Both the position numbers and the translations under genes were made by a program. The notes below the pieces were generated by a model that ran no database searches, had not been told where the DNA came from, and saw only the letters and a list, made by a program, of their open reading frames with translations. From Gammaproteobacteria bacterium (GTDB lineage: Bacteria; Pseudomonadota; Gammaproteobacteria; JABDGN01), in NCBI GenBank assembly GCA_016763565.1, contig JAESTO010000041.1, forward strand, positions 1 through 10,748: 10,748 nt of DNA. Direction: 5' to 3'. Within the stretch, counting starts at the first letter, position 1. Each line of letters starts with the position of its first letter. Positions 6,980 to 10,748 of the stretch are shown here, in pieces.

Positions 6980-8128
6980 ATGAAACATTTTTCATCGACA
7001 TTTGTCAAACAACATACGCATAATCGTGCGCGCACCCTGCACGTAGTAACAGCACACGGTGAATTTAACACACCAACATTCATGCCAGTGGCGACCCGCG
7101 CATTTGTTAATTTAATGTCGCCAGAACAATTACACACCGCCGGCTCGCAAATTATTTTAGGTGGCAACACCTACCATATGTTGTGCACGCCGGGCATGGA
7201 AGTGATACGCCAGGCCGGTGGCATGCATCAATTCATGAATTGGCATGGTCCGATGTTAACTGATAGTGGCGGTTTTCAAGTACATAGCTTGTCGAAAAAT
7301 AAAAAACTCTGTCGCATTGATGAACACGGCGCGCACTTTCGTCATCCGCGCACACATGAAACCATTTATATGACACCGACAGTATCATTGGAAACGCAAA
7401 AAATTATTGGCGCCGATATTATTATGGCATTTGATCAATGCACACCCGACATTGATGACAAGCCGTTAGTACAAAGCATTATGGAAAAAACGCACCGTTG
7501 GTTACGCGAATCAAAAGATTATCATGACCAACATCCACAATCCATTTATGGCTATCAGCAAGCCTTATTTGGCATTATTCAAGGTGGTTTTTTTCAAGAC
7601 TTACGCCTTGAAAGTACGCAATTTGTTGTTGACATGGCATTGGATGGCATTGCTATTGGTGGTGAATCCATTGGTTTTGACATGAAAAAAACCGTGGAAA
7701 TTGTCAACTGGATTCATGACTTATTGCCTAAACAAAAAGTACGTTACACCATGGGGGTGGGGTTACATCCACAAGATTTAATTGATGTCGCCGCCGCTGG
7801 CATCGATATCTTTGACTGCGTGGCACCCACCCGCAATGCTCGCCACGGTTCATTATATTGCGGTGAAATCATCAAAGAAGACAACTGGGTTAAATTTGTC
7901 GATAGTGCACCACGTGGCCGTATTAACATTAAAAAAAGTATTTATGCACTGGATGACAAACCCATCATGGAGAACTGCGAGTGCCATACTTGTCAACATT
8001 ATTCACGCAGCTACCTACATTATTTATTCAAAGAAAAATTTGTCGTTTTTAGCAACCTTGCCTGCACACACAATATTCATGTGATGCACGCAGTATGTGC
8101 TGCAATGCGCGAATGTATACTTAATTAA
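6980..8128 (+). CDS. tgt: tRNA-guanine transglycosylase
   Basis: The 382-residue enzyme exchanges G34 of tRNAs with GUN anticodons for a 7-deazaguanine on the way to queuosine. Visible are TDSGGFQV with acid/base D95, MAFDQCTP (D152), FGIIQGG (197-203), the nucleophile D279 in FDCVAPTRNARHG, and the zinc ligands C333, C335, C338 and H364. The usual bacterial base-pocket motif GGLAVGE is replaced by GGESIGF (227-233), so the preferred base may differ from preQ1. The C-terminus ends soon after the zinc site, about 20 residues shorter than E. coli Tgt. The ATG at 6980 is preferred because the frame upstream (to 6869) overlaps mrcA and encodes nothing Tgt-like. No queA, yajC or other queuosine gene is adjacent. 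The 4-base gap suggests co-transcription with mrcA. Confidence 0.93.
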   Translation: MKHFSSTFVKQHTHNRARTLHVVTAHGEFNTPTFMPVATRAFVNLMSPEQLHTAGSQIILGGNTYHMLCTPGMEVIRQAGGMHQFMNWHGPMLTDSGGFQVHSLSKNKKLCRIDEHGAHFRHPRTHETIYMTPTVSLETQKIIGADIIMAFDQCTPDIDDKPLVQSIMEKTHRWLRESKDYHDQHPQSIYGYQQALFGIIQGGFFQDLRLESTQFVVDMALDGIAIGGESIGFDMKKTVEIVNWIHDLLPKQKVRYTMGVGLHPQDLIDVAAAGIDIFDCVAPTRNARHGSLYCGEIIKEDNWVKFVDSAPRGRINIKKSIYALDDKPIMENCECHTCQHYSRSYLHYLFKEKFVVFSNLACTHNIHVMHAVCAAMRECILN

Positions 8129-8229
8129 GTTATATTTTCGTAATAGTTCGCTTATCCTCTGCTTTTTTGTTTGGACAAGCTGTTTATTGGATAACTATAA
8201 TTAACGTGTCGAATACGATTAACAAGCCA

Positions 8230-8259
8230 GCGAATAAAAATCTACCTATTTTTATTCGC
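8230..8259. terminator. Perfect 12-bp hairpin, possible bidirectional terminator
   Basis: GCGAATAAAAAT and its exact reverse complement flank a six-base loop (CTACCT). The position, about 100 bases after tgt and just past the stop of the minus-strand remnant, suits a terminator shared by two converging transcripts. The stem is AT-rich except at its base and no T-run follows on either strand, so it is not a classical intrinsic terminator. Confidence 0.45.
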
Positions 8260-8268
8260 GCCTCCTTG

Positions 8269-8399
8269 CTATTTTATCAAATTAAAACCATGTGAAAATC
8301 CTTTCACATGCGAAGCATAATATCGCTCATCTTTTATTTCTTCATCAAGATAACTCGTAGCTTTTTCTGCTGTATAACCCATTAAGGCTAAATGCTTGC
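8269..8399 (-). pseudogene. C-terminal remnant of an unknown protein
   Basis: On the minus strand an open frame ends at TAG 8269-8271 and is open up to a stop at 8458-8460. The part not antisense to the response regulator encodes about 43 residues, from GKHLALMGYTAEKA through EEIKDERYYASHVKG to FSHGFNLIK. The only ATG in frame (8380-8382) would give 37 residues and has no Shine-Dalgarno, so a truncated 3' end is more likely than a small gene. Beyond about 8400 the frame runs antisense to recognisable regulator sequence. I do not recognise the family. The remnant is charged and aromatic with no membrane segment. The opposing genes on both sides of 8400 have lost their 5' ends at the same place. 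Confidence 0.45.
8289..8310. repeat. 9-bp inverted repeat
   Basis: CATGTGAAA and TTTCACATG are perfect reverse complements separated by four bases (ATCC). The repeat overlaps the last codons of the minus-strand remnant. It could be a small hairpin or a palindromic binding site. Chance is possible. Confidence 0.35.
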
Positions 8400-9116
8400 C
8401 TTCAGGAAATTTGTCAATTAACAGCTGATTTTTTACGCCAACATCAACTGAAGGTTTCTACATTAATCAATAGCCGAGAAGCGATGCCATTTCTTCGTGA
8501 ATCCTCCGTAGATTTAATTATTCTCGATAAAATGATGCTCTATCAAGACGGTGTATCGTTGTGCCGCGATATTCGCCAACAATTTACCACACCCCTTATT
8601 ATGTTGACTGCTGTTGTTGATGATATTGAACATATTGTTGCGTTAGAATCGGGCGCCAATGATTATTTAAATAAACCCTTTAATCCACGCGTATTATTAG
8701 CACGTATTCGCGCCCTGCTACAGCCTAAATTTAATGTTCAATCATCAATCAGTGATGAAGAAGCAGATTCTCACATTATCGAAACAGATAAACAAGAATA
8801 TCATTTTTCTAGTTGGCGATTAAACCTAAACAATCGCCTGCTGTATGCGCAAGATAATACTGAAATCACGTTAAGCAATAGTGAATATAGTTTGTTACTG
8901 GCCTTAGTCACACACCCTAATCGGGTATTGAGTCGTGAACAATTGCTTGACATGACAAATAAAGATGACATCCCCTTTGACCGTAGCATTGATGTAGTCA
9001 TTAGTCGCTTACGCCGTAAATTTAGTCAAAGTCAAGATTCACCTCCGTTAATTAAAACTATTCGCCAAGGTGGTTATTTTTTCGCGCCACAAGTTAAAAA
9101 AATGCTAACCGACTAG
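8400..9116 (+). pseudogene. OmpR-family response regulator, 5'-truncated
   Basis: The first in-frame ATG (8484) gives 210 residues, but regulator-like coding runs upstream to about 8400 (QEICQLTADFLRQHQLKVST...), aligning with residues 16 onward of the next gene. What is missing is beta-strand 1 with the acidic pair that holds Mg2+. No ATG, GTG or TTG lies between the upstream stop (8358-8360) and 8484. From ATG 8484, the phosphoacceptor is D15 in LIILDKMM, the switch threonine is in IMLTAV and the conserved lysine in YLNKPF. The proline usually four residues after the Asp is Leu here. The winged-helix DNA-binding domain (about 105-205) looks complete and ends in IKTIRQGGYFF. Phosphorylation control should be lost. 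A constitutive or dominant-negative DNA binder is conceivable, but I favour a recent pseudogene. It ends 11 bases before the next ATG. Confidence 0.8.
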
Positions 9117-9817
9117 GAGCAATAGTGATGCCCAATGAAAAAAATATTAACCTACTCATTATTGATGACGATCAAGAAATTGCTGATAATATCAAAAATT
9201 TTTTGACACGGCATCAATTTAACCCGATAGTATTAACCGATCCAACCCAAGCCATTGAACTGCTTAAGAGAAATCCCATTGATTTAATTATCCTCGATTT
9301 AATGATGCCAGGCATTGATGGTATCAGCTTGGGCAAACAAATTAAAGCACTGTGGCCCACACCTATTATTAGGTTAACGGCTATCAATGATGATATTGAA
9401 AAAGTTGTTGCTCTAGAAACTAGCGTCGATGATTACTTAACAAAACCTTTTAATTTGCGCATATTACTTGCCCATATTAAAGCCTTGCTCAAGCGTTCGC
9501 AACAGAACGGCAACACGAATAAAGTGATACGTTTTTTTTCCTTCGTTGGTTGGAAATTAGATGCCCAGTTACGATTATTATTATCGACTGATGATGTTGA
9601 CGTAGCGTTAAGTACTGCAGAATATGAATTGCTGTTCGTATTGTTAAAAAATGCGAATAAAACGTTATCACGCGATGCCATATTACAAGCGATGGATAAA
9701 CCAGTCTATGTTGACGGCGAACGACGCATTGATAGTTTAATTCGCAAGCTGCGTAAAAAAATCGAAATAGATGCGAACCAACCCACCATTATTAAAACTA
9801 TTCGGCAAGGTGGTTAT
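9051..9817 (+). repeat. Paralogous DNA segments of the two tandem response regulators
   Basis: The 27 bases at 9051-9077 and at 9791-9817, both encoding IKTIRQGGY, differ at one position. The segments around the phosphoacceptor codons (near 8512 and near 9281, encoding DLIILD) are also nearly the same at base level. This supports a tandem gene duplication with later divergence. The entry spans from the first copy of this element to the second. Confidence 0.6.
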
Positions 9818-9841
9818 CAACTTACCGCTGAAATAACGTAG
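9128..9841 (+). CDS. OmpR-family response regulator, intact
   Basis: The 237-residue product has a receiver domain (about 1-120) and a winged-helix DNA-binding domain (about 135-235). The receiver is complete: acidic D13-D14-D15, phosphoacceptor D57 in LIILDLMMPG, T84 and K106 in YLTKPF. One residue is unusual: R82 sits where PIIMLTA normally has Met. The effector ends in RIDSLIRKLRKKIE and IKTIRQGGYQL, the recognition helix and wing of this family. ATG 9128 is chosen over GTG 9125 because AGGAG (9115-9119) is then 8 bases away. That Shine-Dalgarno overlaps the stop of the preceding regulator, so the two were translationally coupled. The protein closely resembles the truncated regulator upstream. 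A sensor kinase follows after 8 bases and is its likely partner. Target genes are unknown. Confidence 0.93.
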   Translation: MPNEKNINLLIIDDDQEIADNIKNFLTRHQFNPIVLTDPTQAIELLKRNPIDLIILDLMMPGIDGISLGKQIKALWPTPIIRLTAINDDIEKVVALETSVDDYLTKPFNLRILLAHIKALLKRSQQNGNTNKVIRFFSFVGWKLDAQLRLLLSTDDVDVALSTAEYELLFVLLKNANKTLSRDAILQAMDKPVYVDGERRIDSLIRKLRKKIEIDANQPTIIKTIRQGGYQLTAEIT

Positions 9842-9849
9842 CTGTTACC

Positions 9850-10748
9850 ATGAAAAAAAAACATTTTCTCTATTCCTTCAAAAAACTCCCTTTGCTACGG
9901 CGCGTATTTGTTTTGATTCTATCATTTATTATATTATTGGATATCACAGCAACCTTAGTGCTAAGAAATAAAGAACTCAATAATATTGAAAACTATGGCA
10001 TTCAGACGATGTCAATGGTGATTAATTTAGTGGTACGCATTCAACATGAAAAAAGTTTTACGACACAAAATAAAAAAAATTATATAGCAACCATTATTGC
10101 GTGGTTAAACAGTCAATATTTGAGTGTTTCTTTAAGTAAAAAACCCTACTACACGACACAAATTAATCCTAGTTCTTTACCTAAAAATTTTTCCGAGAAA
10201 AATTATGATGAAGTTTTATATTTAAAATTGCAAGAAATATCCAAGGGTTCAAAAGAAAATCTTAAGCTTTCCTATCAAACGGTTAACAACCGATGGATTA
10301 ATATTTCTTTTCATGCCGATAATTATTTTCTTGAATTTACGCCTTTTTTAATCGCAATTGAACTACTTATCTTGATAATTATATTATCGTATATCTGGTC
10401 CATTGAACGCTTTTTAAAACCGTGGGAACTCATTAGAAAAACAGCACAACGTTTAGGTGTAACAGTTAAAAAAAAACATTTACCACTCTATGGTCCAAGT
10501 GTTGTTAAAGAAGCAACGCATATTATGAATAATATGGTCAAACGTATTGATCAATTAATTAACGAGCGCGTCGCTACTATTGCAGCACTTTCGCATGATA
10601 TTCGCACGCCATTAACACGCGCAAAACTCTATACACAGTTGTTGGCAGATAATGAAGATATCAAAAAAAAATTAGATAGGCAATTGGATCAAGTAGAATA
10701 TTTACTTAACGAAACATTGTCTTACGCAAAACAAGATTATCAAGTAGA
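9850..10748 (+). CDS. EnvZ-like sensor histidine kinase, 3' end beyond window
   Basis: An open frame starts at ATG 9850, 8 bases after the regulator stop, and runs off the right edge after 299 complete codons. A basic N-terminus precedes the first membrane helix (about 20-38). A periplasmic sensor region of about 125 residues (39-164) follows, rich in Lys, Asn, Tyr and Ser with no recognised domain, and then a second helix (about 165-184). A HAMP-like linker (about 186-238) leads to the dimerisation domain, where the H-box ALSHDIRTPLTRAK places the phosphorylated histidine at H249. The HDxRTPLTR pattern is that of EnvZ-type kinases, which pair with OmpR-type regulators. The catalytic ATPase domain would lie beyond the edge, so its integrity cannot be judged. 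No Shine-Dalgarno is visible, and translational coupling with the regulator is likely. Confidence 0.9.
   Translation, partial: MKKKHFLYSFKKLPLLRRVFVLILSFIILLDITATLVLRNKELNNIENYGIQTMSMVINLVVRIQHEKSFTTQNKKNYIATIIAWLNSQYLSVSLSKKPYYTTQINPSSLPKNFSEKNYDEVLYLKLQEISKGSKENLKLSYQTVNNRWINISFHADNYFLEFTPFLIAIELLILIIILSYIWSIERFLKPWELIRKTAQRLGVTVKKKHLPLYGPSVVKEATHIMNNMVKRIDQLINERVATIAALSHDIRTPLTRAKLYTQLLADNEDIKKKLDRQLDQVEYLLNETLSYAKQDYQV

Larger units (their letters stand above)
8129..8399. other. Gap between tgt and the two-component locus
   Basis: This stretch holds no intact gene. It contains a perfect hairpin (8230-8259), the 3' remnant of an unknown minus-strand gene (8269 to about 8399) and a second smaller inverted repeat inside that remnant (8289-8310). 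I see no promoter for the response regulators here, and no transposase fragment. Confidence 0.5.

Noticed and set aside
6865..7170. Minus-strand open frame of 101 codons across the mrcA-tgt boundary
   Set aside because: It is antisense to two genes with clear conserved motifs and has no family resemblance.
8358..8399. Response regulator N-terminus present in another frame upstream of 8400
   Set aside because: I checked the three plus-strand frames and found no acidic triplet or hydrophobic first strand, so this is a true 5' loss and not a frameshift.
9125..9127. GTG start for the intact response regulator
   Set aside because: It would be only 5 bases from AGGAG, while the next codon ATG at 9128 has the better spacing of 8 and adds no loss of domain.
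1..10748. CRISPR array, insertion sequence, prophage or toxin-antitoxin pair
   Set aside because: No spaced direct repeats, transposase or integrase motifs, or paired small toxin-antitoxin-like frames were seen on either strand.

Overview
The window looks like chromosome of an AT-rich gammaproteobacterium. The block rplY-pth-ychF, read on the minus strand, is a typical gammaproteobacterial order. The YchF, Pth, exonuclease III and PBP1A sequences all carry the residues expected for that group. A decayed rplY, a damaged two-component locus and gene-poor stretches with coding debris suggest a genome undergoing reduction. A host-associated relative of the Legionellales is a reasonable guess, but this is inference and nothing here proves the taxon.

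Layout. Positions 1-44 hold the 5' part of an elongator tRNA-Met (CAT) gene on the minus strand, with a strong promoter at 62-90. Positions 92-3250 form a minus-strand cluster: rplY (broken by two frameshifts and a stop), pth, ychF and a small outer-membrane beta-barrel protein. Its likely promoter is an extended -10 element at 3244-3252, and a hairpin sits at the predicted 5' end of the transcript. Positions 3250-3694 hold no intact gene, only short uninterrupted stretches that may be remains of one. At 3695-6975 xthA (minus) and mrcA (plus) are divergent from a short intergenic region with a TATAAT box for each. The xthA box lies so close to its ATG that the mRNA may be leaderless. tgt follows mrcA after 4 bases.

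Positions 8129-8399 contain a perfect 12-bp hairpin and the C-terminal end of an unknown minus-strand gene. Near 8400 this remnant abuts the 5'-truncated end of an OmpR-family response regulator on the plus strand. The simplest reading is that a deletion removed the shared promoter region and both 5' ends of two divergent genes. A second, intact, paralogous regulator (9128-9841) and an EnvZ-like sensor kinase (9850 to the window edge) follow in the same direction.

How the genes work together. pth and ychF act in translation (peptidyl-tRNA recycling and a ribosome-associated ATPase), and L25 would have been a 5S rRNA-binding ribosomal protein. xthA repairs DNA, mrcA polymerises and cross-links peptidoglycan, and tgt modifies the wobble base of tRNAs with GUN anticodons. 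The kinase and second regulator form a probable two-component system, and the first regulator is a damaged duplicate. I found no CRISPR array, transposase, prophage or obviously new multi-gene system. The most informative oddities are the rplY decay, the junction near 8400 and the altered substrate-pocket motif of Tgt.
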